A stretch of 23,897 nucleotides of DNA from a virus, in IMG/VR virus record IMGVR_UViG_3300037493_002653, positions 1-23,897 of that record; one strand, given 5' to 3'. The translations under genes were made by a program, and so were the position numbers. The stretch's first letter is position 1; each line of letters begins with the position of its first letter. Positions 1 through 5,649 of the stretch are shown piece by piece. The notes beneath the pieces are model-generated. The model did no database searches. It had not been told where the DNA came from and saw nothing but the letters and a program-made list of their open reading frames with translations.

Positions 1-8
1 TCATCATA

Positions 9-110
9 TTATTTTTGTTTGTTTTTAGGTCTTTCCATTGATGCTGCTCTTGTTAGGCAGAATGCCATGACTAGCGCAAATATGGCTAAGATAATGAATG
101 CAATGATCAT
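9..110 (-). CDS. Mini membrane protein, 33 aa
   Basis: This short reading frame starts with ATG at 110, four bases after the stop of the upstream gene (115-360), so it looks like the next gene of the same minus-strand operon. Residues 2-20 form one hydrophobic segment (MIIAFIILAIFALVMAFCL). A basic tail (ERPKNKQK) follows, predicting a single membrane span with a positively charged cytoplasmic end. The motif AFCLTRAA resembles AFCLAKAA in the small membrane protein at 1303-1542, so the two may be paralogues. There is no Shine-Dalgarno site, as for most genes here. The function is unknown; superinfection or lysis-related roles are possible but not shown. Confidence 0.5.
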   Translation of the reverse strand: MIIAFIILAIFALVMAFCLTRAASMERPKNKQK

Positions 111-114
111 CTAT

Positions 115-360
115 TTAGTTTGTTTTTGTTCTGTAAAAACGTGTGTTGTAGCTGTTTCCCGGCTTTGCTTCACGAAATTCAACGCCATCGAGCAAGCTGC
201 TTCCATAATCCGATTCAACTTTAGCTCGTGAAAGCCATAAGTCTTTTTTGAATCCTATAGAAGACACTAGATACTTTTGCTCTTCAGCATTGTAGTCTTT
301 TATTTCTTTTCCATAGTATACAGTTCCTATTTCTAGCGGTGTATCGTCAAAGATGCTCAT
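115..360 (-). CDS. Hypothetical protein, 81 aa
   Basis: A soluble, mixed-charge protein of 81 residues with no membrane segment, cysteine cluster or motif that I recognise. The sequence alternates hydrophobic and charged residues and ends in a basic stretch (TRFYRTKTN), which suggests a small folded domain. It lies in the minus-strand operon between the zinc-ribbon gene (392-607) and the mini membrane gene (9-110), with short gaps on both sides. The upstream leader (ACACACGACG before ATG) has no Shine-Dalgarno match. It is probably an early accessory protein; no function can be assigned. Confidence 0.7.
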   Translation of the reverse strand: MSIFDDTPLEIGTVYYGKEIKDYNAEEQKYLVSSIGFKKDLWLSRAKVESDYGSSLLDGVEFREAKPGNSYNTRFYRTKTN

Positions 361-391
361 CGTCGTGTGTGGTTAATTCTATAGCATTGTT

Positions 392-607
392 TTAGAGATT
401 GTCATAGACAGAAAACCAAAACCATTTATCAGGAAAATCACAAGGTTCACTACAGTATTTACAGTTTGGACACGTGATTTCTTCTGCATTGATTTTGTGT
501 AGCAGCGTGAATCCGCAATTACCGCAGTTTACCATGTGGACATCTGCCAGTTCGTTTATTGCTTTTACTAAGCATATCTGTTCGCTTATCAATAAGTTTG
601 TTTCCAT
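392..607 (-). CDS. Zinc-ribbon mini-protein, 71 aa
   Basis: The protein carries a CGNC pair near residue 29 and a CPNC pair near residue 47, in the form C-x2-C-x14-C-x2-C. This is the classic four-cysteine zinc ribbon; two further cysteines follow (KYCSEPC). Such ribbons bind nucleic acid or proteins of the transcription or replication machinery. The frame is open further upstream to 730, but that extension would overlap the separate small gene at 667-828. The ATG at 607 follows an A-rich leader like the other genes, so I chose it. The N-terminal part (METNLLISEQICLVKAINEL) looks helical. Zinc binding is well supported; the partner is unknown. Confidence 0.7.
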   Translation of the reverse strand: METNLLISEQICLVKAINELADVHMVNCGNCGFTLLHKINAEEITCPNCKYCSEPCDFPDKWFWFSVYDNL

Positions 608-666
608 ATTATGTTTTTGCCTAGGCTTATTGTCTTTGCCTGTTTGCACACAAAAATAGGGAGAGA

Positions 667-828
667 CTACTTGCGCATCTTGCATAGTGCGGCGGTTTCT
701 GGACGCACGTTCTGTGCATTCTTGAGCCATGCGGCTAGTGCAGTGCTATTCTTACGCGGAGACATCATCAGTGTTTGAATATGACGAGATGGACCGTCCA
801 TTGGATATTTATTTGGTTGTTTTCTCAT
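667..828 (-). CDS. Hypothetical basic small protein, 53 aa
   Basis: This frame begins with ATG at 828 and ends with TAG at 667. It encodes a basic 53-residue protein with a proline- and arginine-containing N-terminus (MRKQPNKYPMDGPSRH) and a helical C-terminal half (NSTALAAWLKNAQNVRPETA). It fills what would otherwise be a gap of over 300 bases between 607 and 926. If it is real, it also fixes the start of the zinc-ribbon gene downstream. I do not recognise the family. The basic charge would suit nucleic-acid contact, but that is only an inference. Confidence 0.5.
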   Translation of the reverse strand: MRKQPNKYPMDGPSRHIQTLMMSPRKNSTALAAWLKNAQNVRPETAALCKMRK

Positions 829-916
829 ACAGGTGGTTATTCGGTGATTTTATTCTGAGTTTGTGATTTGTAAATACGGATTACTGCTGAATTGGATATT
901 TATGAATAGTCATTGC

Positions 917-930
917 TTTAGTTGGCTAAA
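917..930. promoter_or_regulatory. Dyad TTTAG-CCAA-CTAAA (minus strand) over a stop codon
   Basis: Read on the minus strand this dyad contains the TAG stop of the gene at 926-1183 as bases 3-5. It differs at one base from the copy at 6385-6398, where the stop codon lies in the same register. Confidence 0.4.
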
Positions 931-1183
931 ATTGAAATTGACTTACATCATTTTCCCCAAGGAACTTACGAAGCAATTCTGTGTCTTCCGGCTTACTTGC
1001 GATGCGTAGACCTATTGATTCACCGTAGCATATTGCGCGGGAGCCATTAACAGTGCTCCAAAATCCAGCTGACACAATCATCTCATTAAGAGCTTTTGCT
1101 ATTTCTTTCATTTTCACGTGAGGAATTGCCTCAGTGAATAAGATGAACCCACTGTATTCTAGCCTGACGTATTTCTTTTCCAT
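926..1183 (-). CDS. Hypothetical protein, 85 aa
   Basis: A small soluble protein with a beta strand-like start (KYVRLEYSGFILF), a helix (MKEIAKALNEMIVSAG) and a C-terminal charged helix (PEDTELLRKFLG), suggesting one compact alpha/beta domain. It follows the SymE-like gene by 7 bases and is probably co-transcribed with it, so a partner or antidote role for the toxin is conceivable, though nothing in the sequence shows it. Its TAG stop lies inside the recurrent dyad TTTAG-CCAA-CTAAA (917-930). The family is not recognised. Confidence 0.75.
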   Translation of the reverse strand: MEKKYVRLEYSGFILFTEAIPHVKMKEIAKALNEMIVSAGFWSTVNGSRAICYGESIGLRIASKPEDTELLRKFLGENDVSQFQF

Positions 1184-1190
1184 AGCATTA

Positions 1191-1343
1191 TTAAGCTGGT
1201 TTTATCAATAACCCATCTTTGGTTAAAGTGATTGTGGTTTTAGTGCCTACCGAAAAGCCTGCTGCTTCGAGCCATTTCCCACGCAATCTTAGAAATGGCT
1301 TTTTATTTACGCATTCTATTACTTTCGAGGTTCTCTTTTTCAT
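1191..1343 (-). CDS. SymE-like toxin domain protein, 50 aa
   Basis: The frame starts with ATG at 1343 inside the end of the upstream gene (41-base overlap, other frame) and stops with TAA at 1191. Residues 16-50 read PFLRLRGKWLEAAGFSVGTK and continue into a beta-rich end (TTITLTKDGLLIKPA). This matches the pattern I know for the SymE family: L-x-G-KWL-x-x-AGF-x-x-G-x-x-(hydrophobic)-x-(hydrophobic), then a short GxLII-type strand. In Escherichia coli SymE is an SOS-induced toxin with an AbrB-like fold that condenses the nucleoid and lowers RNA levels; its translation is blocked by an antisense RNA. This copy is little more than the core domain. The family match is strong by eye; whether it is toxic in the phage is unknown. 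Confidence 0.75.
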   Translation of the reverse strand: MKKRTSKVIECVNKKPFLRLRGKWLEAAGFSVGTKTTITLTKDGLLIKPA

Positions 1344-1542
1344 GCTTTTGTTTTAGTAGTTTTATTCCTAAACGGTGATTGATTAATGGAGATTTGAAAG
1401 GAATCGGCGGTGGACTTACCATTTTGTGCGTTACTTCAATATCTTTTGCTGCTTTGGCAAGACAGAACGCACAGCCTACTACTAGGCATACTATTGCGCT
1501 GACTGATAGGATTGCAATTAATTCGTTGTGTGTTAGTGACAT
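1303..1542 (-). CDS. Single-span membrane protein, 79 aa
   Basis: Residues 8-30 form a hydrophobic, cysteine-containing segment (LIAILSVSAIVCLVVGCAF). A positively charged region follows that contains a proline cluster (SPPPIPFKSP) and a basic C-terminus rich in K, E and R. The topology is probably N-out with the C-terminus in the cytoplasm. The motif AFCLAKAA recurs as AFCLTRAA in the 33-residue protein at 9-110. The gene overlaps its upstream neighbour (1533-1787) by 10 bases and the SymE-like gene by 41 bases, implying a tightly coupled operon. No holin or spanin family is recognisable; the role is unknown. Confidence 0.65.
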   Translation of the reverse strand: MSLTHNELIAILSVSAIVCLVVGCAFCLAKAAKDIEVTHKMVSPPPIPFKSPLINHRLGIKLLKQKHEKENLESNRMRK

Positions 1543-1787
1543 GAGTATTGTGGTGGTAAGGATGAGAATTTGGATGGGTCGTCAACGTCTTTCATTGCGT
1601 CGGTTAATGCTTCACCAATGCTACGTCCGTAGCCAATTGGATCGTTATGCAGATTGTCGTAAATTTCCCAATGGCAGTCAAGTCCACCAATACCGTCTGG
1701 AATGCACGTTTTAATGCACATATGGCCGTTTTCATTCAACCAATCCAGCATGTTGTCACTAGTGATTATTCTGTCTGTATTGCTCAT
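1533..1787 (-). CDS. Hypothetical protein, 84 aa
   Basis: A small acidic soluble protein with the centre LDCHWEIYDNLHNDPIGYGR followed by a helix (SIGEALTDAMKDV). Proteins of this style, a WxIYD-type strand then a short EAL-x-DAM helix, are common among uncharacterised phage early proteins, but I cannot name the family. The start codon is immediately preceded on the minus strand by CACAGGCAAACA, and a second CAGGCAAAC lies 19 bases further upstream. The same 9-mer recurs as a pair in the 4541-5103 spacer, so this gene may be regulated through those sites. It is the first gene after the terminator at 1826-1859 and so probably starts a new transcription unit. Confidence 0.7.
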   Translation of the reverse strand: MSNTDRIITSDNMLDWLNENGHMCIKTCIPDGIGGLDCHWEIYDNLHNDPIGYGRSIGEALTDAMKDVDDPSKFSSLPPQYSCH

Positions 1788-1788
1788 T

Positions 1789-1816
1789 GTTTGCCTGTGG
1801 TTTGTGAGTTTGCCTG
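1789..1816. repeat. Paired GTTTGCCTG direct repeats upstream of 1533-1787 gene
   Basis: The plus-strand 9-mer GTTTGCCTG occurs at 1789-1797 and 1808-1816, 19 bases apart (about two helical turns), directly before the start codon of the minus-strand gene at 1787. The same word occurs twice more at 4938 and 4983. A DNA-binding site is the likeliest reading, but a translation-related leader element is also possible. Confidence 0.45.
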
Positions 1817-1825
1817 AACGTACAT

Positions 1826-1859
1826 AAAAAAAGGCAGAAGGGTTTTACCCCTCCTGCCT
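1826..1859 (-). terminator. Rho-independent terminator
   Basis: Read on the minus strand, AGGCAGGAGGG pairs with CCCTTCTGCCT over 11 positions (one G-U) around a six-base loop and is followed at once by seven T residues. This ends the transcript of the gene at 1913-2329. A second, shorter GC hairpin lies just before it (plus-strand GCGAGGGG with CCCCCCGC near 1885-1907) and may strengthen it. Confidence 0.92.
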
Positions 1860-1912
1860 ATACACAATATGATGGAAAGTTGTGCGAGGGGTTGTTAGCC
1901 CCCCGCTGTTGT

Positions 1913-2329
1913 TTAGAAGGCTTCGTCTGCCTCTTCGCCGCTTACAGCATCAGTTTCGTCGTCGGCAAGGATGCCTACGGCTTTCTGATACTCTGGCGTA
2001 AGTAACATTGCCTCATACGCCTTTTGATTGACGATTGTGAGGGTAGTTACTTCCTTCGCGGGTTGACTGCCCATTGAGCGGCCTCCTCCAGCAAGGACTT
2101 TATCCCACGCACGGAGCACGGTCACTTGACCGATTTCAGCTGCCATGTCGAGTGGCAAGCCTGTGGTGAGCAATTTGCCACCTTCAGCCTTGTGGTCAAG
2201 CATTTTGGCTTTGGATAGCGCGGTGAACCCGAACACGACTTCACATCCTGCGATTGCGGCAGGGATGACGGCGTTTAATGTGCGGAGTTCCTCTTCGTTT
2301 CTAACGTGTAACAGTTTTTGTTCTGACAT
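1913..2329 (-). CDS. Hypothetical protein with acidic C-terminal tail, 138 aa
   Basis: The first 90 residues look like an alpha/beta domain (hydrophobic stretch NAVIPAAIAGCEVVFGF, then a lysine-bearing loop). After a glycine-rich turn (LAGGGRSMGSQ) comes a strand (KEVTTLTIVNQKAYEAMLL) and a strongly acidic tail ending in phenylalanine (DETDAVSGEEADEAF). Acidic tails with a terminal aromatic are known from phage single-stranded-DNA-binding proteins such as T7 gp2.5, and from bacterial SSB, but no OB-fold signature is visible, so this is only a hint. It lies downstream of the 540-residue gene on the same strand and has its own strong terminator, so it is probably well expressed. Confidence 0.75.
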   Translation of the reverse strand: MSEQKLLHVRNEEELRTLNAVIPAAIAGCEVVFGFTALSKAKMLDHKAEGGKLLTTGLPLDMAAEIGQVTVLRAWDKVLAGGGRSMGSQPAKEVTTLTIVNQKAYEAMLLTPEYQKAVGILADDETDAVSGEEADEAF

Positions 2330-2385
2330 AGTTTTGTTTGTTTAGTTGTTAATGTTATCGAATTGGTTTAAATCCCAATTACCCT

Positions 2386-4008
2386 TCAACCCAAAGCGTA
2401 GCTTGCCTTTCTGTTGGCAACCTTGACTGCTTTGCGTAGAGAACCTGTAAGTTCTAGTGCTTTGAGCACATTATCGAGCCGCGAACCGTTTTTAGGCTGG
2501 CTAAAACGAGGGGTGGGTGCTTGTGGCATTTGGTTACGCTGACCATTTGCGTTGACAGCCACGCTGCCAGCTTTTCCTATCCATCTTGCGGTTTTATCCA
2601 TCGGGAGGCTAGAAACGCTCGTTATGGGGCGTTGTAGCTCATATACGAGTGATGGCTCAAGATACGTGGACTCTGGTGCGGGATTTTTTGCTGGAAGCAC
2701 AATGCGTCCATACACTGTTTCTTTTCCAAAAGGAAAGTATGTTGTAGGGATGATTGTTCCACGCATGGTGAAGAAGTCTTGCTGTGTGAGCTTTGCATCG
2801 CAATGAGCCATAGCATCATCTAGAGCTTCGGCAGCTTCTTCATGCATCATATTGGCTACAAACCAAGCCTTTTTGGTGATTTCGTAGTCGCTAGCAAGTG
2901 GTATTGATAGGCGATAGCGCCCTTCAAGCTCTTTTGCGGTGCGAGTAATCTTTTGGTCAACTAATTCTAAGTAGGTTTCATCAACCACTGGAGATCCTTC
3001 CATGAATGCAATCAAGTCGCCCATTTCAGTAGCGTAGTCCATAGCAATTAACATTGAGGGGGTGAATGTCTTAGGATTGAGCTTTTCTTCAAGGTCTTCC
3101 ATGGCGAATTGCGCTTGGAATGATTCATCAAACTCGAAACTGTTTGACTCTATGCATTCGTCGCATTCACCATCTGAGATCGAACGGCTCACTAAGGCAT
3201 ATTCAGCCTTGGAGATAGACGAACCTTCCATTGTTCCATCGTTTTCAATGGCATTGCCACATTCATCGACATGATACTTTGAAATCGTCTTCTGAGGGTC
3301 GCGCATTGCGGTGATAAGGACAACCCACTTACCATTGACCAAGACAGTCGCGGAAGTAGGAATTAGGTCTTTATCTCCTGCCAACTCTTTAACGATGCGT
3401 GAGTAGTCTCCAGCGATGCGCCTTCCAAGACGAGAGCAAACTTGTTGCATTGCGGTGGTAGGATTGGAATGAAGCATAGGCTTGTAGCCATTCCATTCTT
3501 CACCCAAGTCAACGCGAATGTCTCCATGTTTGAACACATAACGCGCCGGAGTGTGTGAGATTGTGCCATTGATTGCACCGGATTCGGTGGCTGCCTTCAT
3601 GTATGGAGGCCAAAGAGTGAACTGTGCGTCTACCCATTTACCATCACGCTTGCGGGAGGGCATAATGTCCTGATCGCTGCGCTTGTTGATTGCCTTAATC
3701 CACTTCTGTAAGCCCTGGTATTCAGAGATCACACCAAAGCAGATGGCAATGCTTGTATTCTCGTCATACGACTCTTCAGAGAAGCGCTCGCGTAACTGTT
3801 GCTTCACTTTGCGGGGAACTCCCCCAAAGCGCGTGGCGCACCATTTCTGAGCCCATACGGGCATAACATCTTCATGGATTAGAGCAGCATACTCTTCTCC
3901 AGTGATGTATTCCCCTTTGAGGGGCGTATTGTTGAGCTTCCCATTGTAGGCAAGCCTTATCGGTTGTGTTGTTGTAACGTGTCGTTGCATATGTGTATGG
4001 AAATTCAT
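2386..4008 (-). CDS. Large unknown phage protein, 540 aa
   Basis: This is the largest gene of the minus-strand block. It starts at ATG 4008 (an internal ATG six codons in is an alternative). The protein is mixed alpha/beta with no transmembrane segment. It has a basic, proline/glutamine-rich linker near residues 485-510 (NQMPQAPTPRFSQPKNGS) and a basic helical C-terminus (RLDNVLKALELTGSLRKAVK). A central acidic, cysteine-containing stretch (ISDGECDECIESNSFEFDES) is unusual. No polymerase, helicase, nuclease or protease motif can be seen. A linker plus basic tail would fit a DNA-associated or packaged virion protein, but this is a guess. A 14-bp sequence (CCCAAAGCGTAGCT) occurs at both ends of the gene. 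Confidence 0.8.
   Translation of the reverse strand: MNFHTHMQRHVTTTQPIRLAYNGKLNNTPLKGEYITGEEYAALIHEDVMPVWAQKWCATRFGGVPRKVKQQLRERFSEESYDENTSIAICFGVISEYQGLQKWIKAINKRSDQDIMPSRKRDGKWVDAQFTLWPPYMKAATESGAINGTISHTPARYVFKHGDIRVDLGEEWNGYKPMLHSNPTTAMQQVCSRLGRRIAGDYSRIVKELAGDKDLIPTSATVLVNGKWVVLITAMRDPQKTISKYHVDECGNAIENDGTMEGSSISKAEYALVSRSISDGECDECIESNSFEFDESFQAQFAMEDLEEKLNPKTFTPSMLIAMDYATEMGDLIAFMEGSPVVDETYLELVDQKITRTAKELEGRYRLSIPLASDYEITKKAWFVANMMHEEAAEALDDAMAHCDAKLTQQDFFTMRGTIIPTTYFPFGKETVYGRIVLPAKNPAPESTYLEPSLVYELQRPITSVSSLPMDKTARWIGKAGSVAVNANGQRNQMPQAPTPRFSQPKNGSRLDNVLKALELTGSLRKAVKVANRKASYALG
2390..2403. repeat. 14-bp direct repeat copy 1 (CCCAAAGCGTAGCT)
   Basis: Identical to 4021-4034. The two copies flank the 540-residue gene: this copy covers its last codons, the other lies 12 bases before its start codon. 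The pair could be shared control elements for the two minus-strand genes that begin downstream of each copy, or the border of a gene cassette. Confidence 0.5.
2490..2506. promoter_or_regulatory. Dyad TTTTAG-CCAGC-CTAAAA inside the 540-aa gene
   Basis: Minus-strand copy of the recurrent dyad, here in coding sequence (codons for FSQPK) about 100 bases before the stop codon of the gene. Confidence 0.3.
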
Positions 4009-4020
4009 TTTCCGCTATTT

Positions 4021-4034
4021 CCCAAAGCGTAGCT
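4021..4034. repeat. 14-bp direct repeat copy 2 (CCCAAAGCGTAGCT)
   Basis: Second copy of the repeat at 2390-2403, in the divergent spacer between the 540-residue gene and the small terminase gene. A perfect hairpin, AGCCAC-AGGAA-GTGGCT, follows at 4041-4057. Confidence 0.5.
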
Positions 4035-4066
4035 CTACGAAGCCACAGGAAGTGGCTGCGTTTTCA

Positions 4067-4095
4067 TTGACAGAACATTCGGTCAATTGTAGGAT
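4067..4095 (+). promoter_or_regulatory. Sigma-70-like promoter for the small terminase gene
   Basis: A perfect -35 box TTGACA (4067-4072), a 17-base spacer and a -10 box TAGGAT (4090-4095) stand directly before the ATG at 4103. Transcription would be expected to start at about 4102, so the mRNA may be nearly leaderless. The arms ATTGAC and GTCAAT around the spacer also form an inverted repeat (4066-4087) that could bind a regulator. Confidence 0.55.
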
Positions 4096-4102
4096 ACTCA
4101 CC

Positions 4103-4540
4103 ATGAGCAGAGCATATCCTACTGAAACTTGGAAAGACATTGAAACTCGTTATTGCGCTGGAGATGACAGTCTTATCGACTTAGCCAAGGAATACAACAT
4201 CCCCTACAACACCGTTCGGATGCGTAGCAAAAACAAACGGTGGGTGAGCAAGAAGCGAGTAGTTCATGCAATTACCCGAACAGACCTACTTCCCACCGAT
4301 CCTGCTAAAGCTTTAGCCGATAAATGGAAAGAGAGAAATGAGCAATTGCGGGAGTCCACTTACTTCGGTGCTAAACGCGCATTAGACACTTTCTTCCTCC
4401 TTAATCCAGTCCCTCAAGACTTCGCGGAGGCTGAGAAAGCCTTTAAGATACTAGAGAAAGTAATCAACCCTGAAGTCGCGGGGGGAGATTCTCTCAACAT
4501 CGCCCTATTAACTAACAACTTCATTCCTACCCTCCTTTAG
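4103..4540 (+). CDS. Probable terminase small subunit, 145 aa
   Basis: The N-terminal third has a helix-turn-helix of the type found in phage small terminases: an acidic helix (DDSLIDLAKEYNI), the turn PYNTV and a basic recognition helix (RMRSKNKRWVSKK). This part would bind the packaging site on phage DNA. A charged helical middle (ADKWKERNEQLRESTYFGAK) fits the oligomerisation core, and the end (LEKVINPEV) resembles the stretch that precedes the large-subunit-binding tail. The frame is open to 4052, but the ATG at 4103 just after the promoter is the better start. It is the only plus-strand gene in the left 8.5 kb and lies 4 kb from the large subunit, which is unusual. A transcription regulator is the main alternative. 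Confidence 0.65.
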   Translation: MSRAYPTETWKDIETRYCAGDDSLIDLAKEYNIPYNTVRMRSKNKRWVSKKRVVHAITRTDLLPTDPAKALADKWKERNEQLRESTYFGAKRALDTFFLLNPVPQDFAEAEKAFKILEKVINPEVAGGDSLNIALLTNNFIPTLL

Positions 4541-4933
4541 CCAATACCAAAATACTCACTAGCTATTAACAAACCCATTCACCCTCTTATTTCATTCTTC
4601 TCTGTTCACTCCGTTATACCTCATTTCTGAGGTCATACGTAAGTAAATAAAGTTAAAATAAAGCTTTACAGCATAAGGGAAACTGCTATAGTTGGTCGCC
4701 ATGCATCAAGTAGCTGAGATGATGTCCTCCCCGCAGATAATCTTCGGACAAGACGACAAATAAACTTATAGATGATGTATGTATAGACTGGCTAAAGCGG
4801 AAACTGTAATGGTTTGCCGCTATTTTGGTCTATGTTACTATGGCTATAGTATAAACTATGGATGTAGTAATTGATTGTTTGGTATGTCCCCAACGGTCAG
4901 TAACAACCAGCAGTTGAGCTAGTTGGTGGTAGG

Positions 4934-4992
4934 CAGAGTTTGCCTGTAGGACATGCAGAGAGCGCCTTCTCAGACGGTCAGAGTTTGCCTGT
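4934..4992. repeat. Direct repeats CAGAGTTTGCCTGT (two copies)
   Basis: The 14-mer CAGAGTTTGCCTGT occurs at 4934-4947 and 4979-4992, 45 bases apart; its core GTTTGCCTG also occurs twice at 1789-1816. Each copy is followed by AGG or TGG. Within the first copy AGGCA and TGCCT form a small hairpin. These could be protein-binding iterons. Confidence 0.55.
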
Positions 4993-5058
4993 TGGTTGCA
5001 TAGCAGAAGAGACAGGGAAGCGATGGAAAGTTGAGGGGATGTTCCTAGCGCCCAAGAC

Positions 5059-5085
5059 AACGCACTAAGACTGGCTTAATGCGCT
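5059..5085 (-). terminator. Stem-loop after the 5104-5571 gene
   Basis: In minus-strand RNA AGCGCAUUAAG pairs with CUUAGUGCGUU over 11 positions (two G-U) around the loop CCAGU. It begins about 20 bases after the stop codon at 5104. There is no run of T, so it may be a Rho-dependent or processing signal rather than a classic intrinsic terminator. Confidence 0.5.
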
Positions 5086-5103
5086 GATGATTGGAGGCTG
5101 TTG

Positions 5104-5571
5104 TTAATCTCCCATACGGAATCCTCTAGGACAATCAGTGTGTTCTGCTGCGATTCTCGCGAGGGAGTAGCGTTCTCTCGTCCACCAAGAGGCAAGAACA
5201 AGACCACTAAAGGTTTCTAGTAGACTATCTGCAACCTCAATTATTTGTGTGCAATCAATAGCAGTGGTTGTTATCTCATTATTAGACTTGCGATACACTG
5301 TCTCTGGTTTGCTAATAATATCCGCTTTCATGTATGGTTGCCCATCTGGTTTTTCTTGATAAACAGCTTTGACAACAAGCGAGTAGCCTTCGCGTAACGA
5401 TATTTTCCAAATTAGGCCTGTATACTCATTGTCATAGTCGTAATCCATTTCAGGGATTGCTAAGTATTCGGTGTGATATTTGCCATATTGGACTAGTCCC
5501 ATAGCCCAAGAAGCAACCATGGTGTCGAATTCAATTTCTTTCTTCATTTCTTGATTTGATGTTATTTTCAT
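5104..5571 (-). CDS. Hypothetical protein, 155 aa
   Basis: A soluble acidic protein. The N-terminal half carries aromatic beta-like segments (YGKYHTEYLAIPEMDYDYDN, then LIWKISLREGYSLVVKAVY). A helix follows (IIEVADSLLETFSGLVLASW) and a basic, cysteine-containing end (ARIAAEHTDCPRGFRMGD). The acidic Y/D stretch around residues 39-50 is unusual. No family is recognised. It is the last gene of its operon before the 4541-5103 spacer, and its leader (AATACACAAAT before ATG) again has no Shine-Dalgarno site. A host-directed early function is possible, but nothing in the sequence proves it. Confidence 0.7.
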   Translation of the reverse strand: MKITSNQEMKKEIEFDTMVASWAMGLVQYGKYHTEYLAIPEMDYDYDNEYTGLIWKISLREGYSLVVKAVYQEKPDGQPYMKADIISKPETVYRKSNNEITTTAIDCTQIIEVADSLLETFSGLVLASWWTRERYSLARIAAEHTDCPRGFRMGD

Positions 5572-5649
5572 ATTTGTGTATTGTTACCTGATTCCATTGT
5601 TGAAACCAGACTACTGCCCACCCCGCGAGGAGATGAGCAGTGTGTCTAA

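Larger units (their letters stand above)
4541..5103. other. 563-bp gene-free spacer with repeats and stem-loops
   Basis: I see no credible gene here; the one minus-strand frame (4830-5060) is short, lacks a sensible start and its sequence is dictated by repeats. The left part contains the hairpin ACCTCA-TTTC-TGAGGT (4618-4633) after the terminase gene and an AT-rich stretch with repeated AAATAAAG and the palindrome TAAAGCTTTA (4659-4668). Near 4796-4821 AGCGGAAAC pairs with GTTT-G-CCGCT, one base bulged. The right part has a 14-bp direct repeat (4934 and 4979) and paired CCAAC/GTTGG arms. An AT-rich element beside iteron-like repeats would suit a replication origin; a structured non-coding RNA is the other main option. 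Confidence 0.5.

Noticed and set aside
392-730. Longer 112-residue version of the zinc-ribbon protein
   Set aside because: The extra 41 residues overlap the separate small gene at 667-828 and have no regular structure; the ATG at 607 has the usual A-rich leader.
4830-5060. 76-codon minus-strand frame in the 4541-5103 spacer
   Set aside because: It has no plausible leader, runs through repeats and stem-loops, and its repeated QANS segments merely mirror the DNA repeats.
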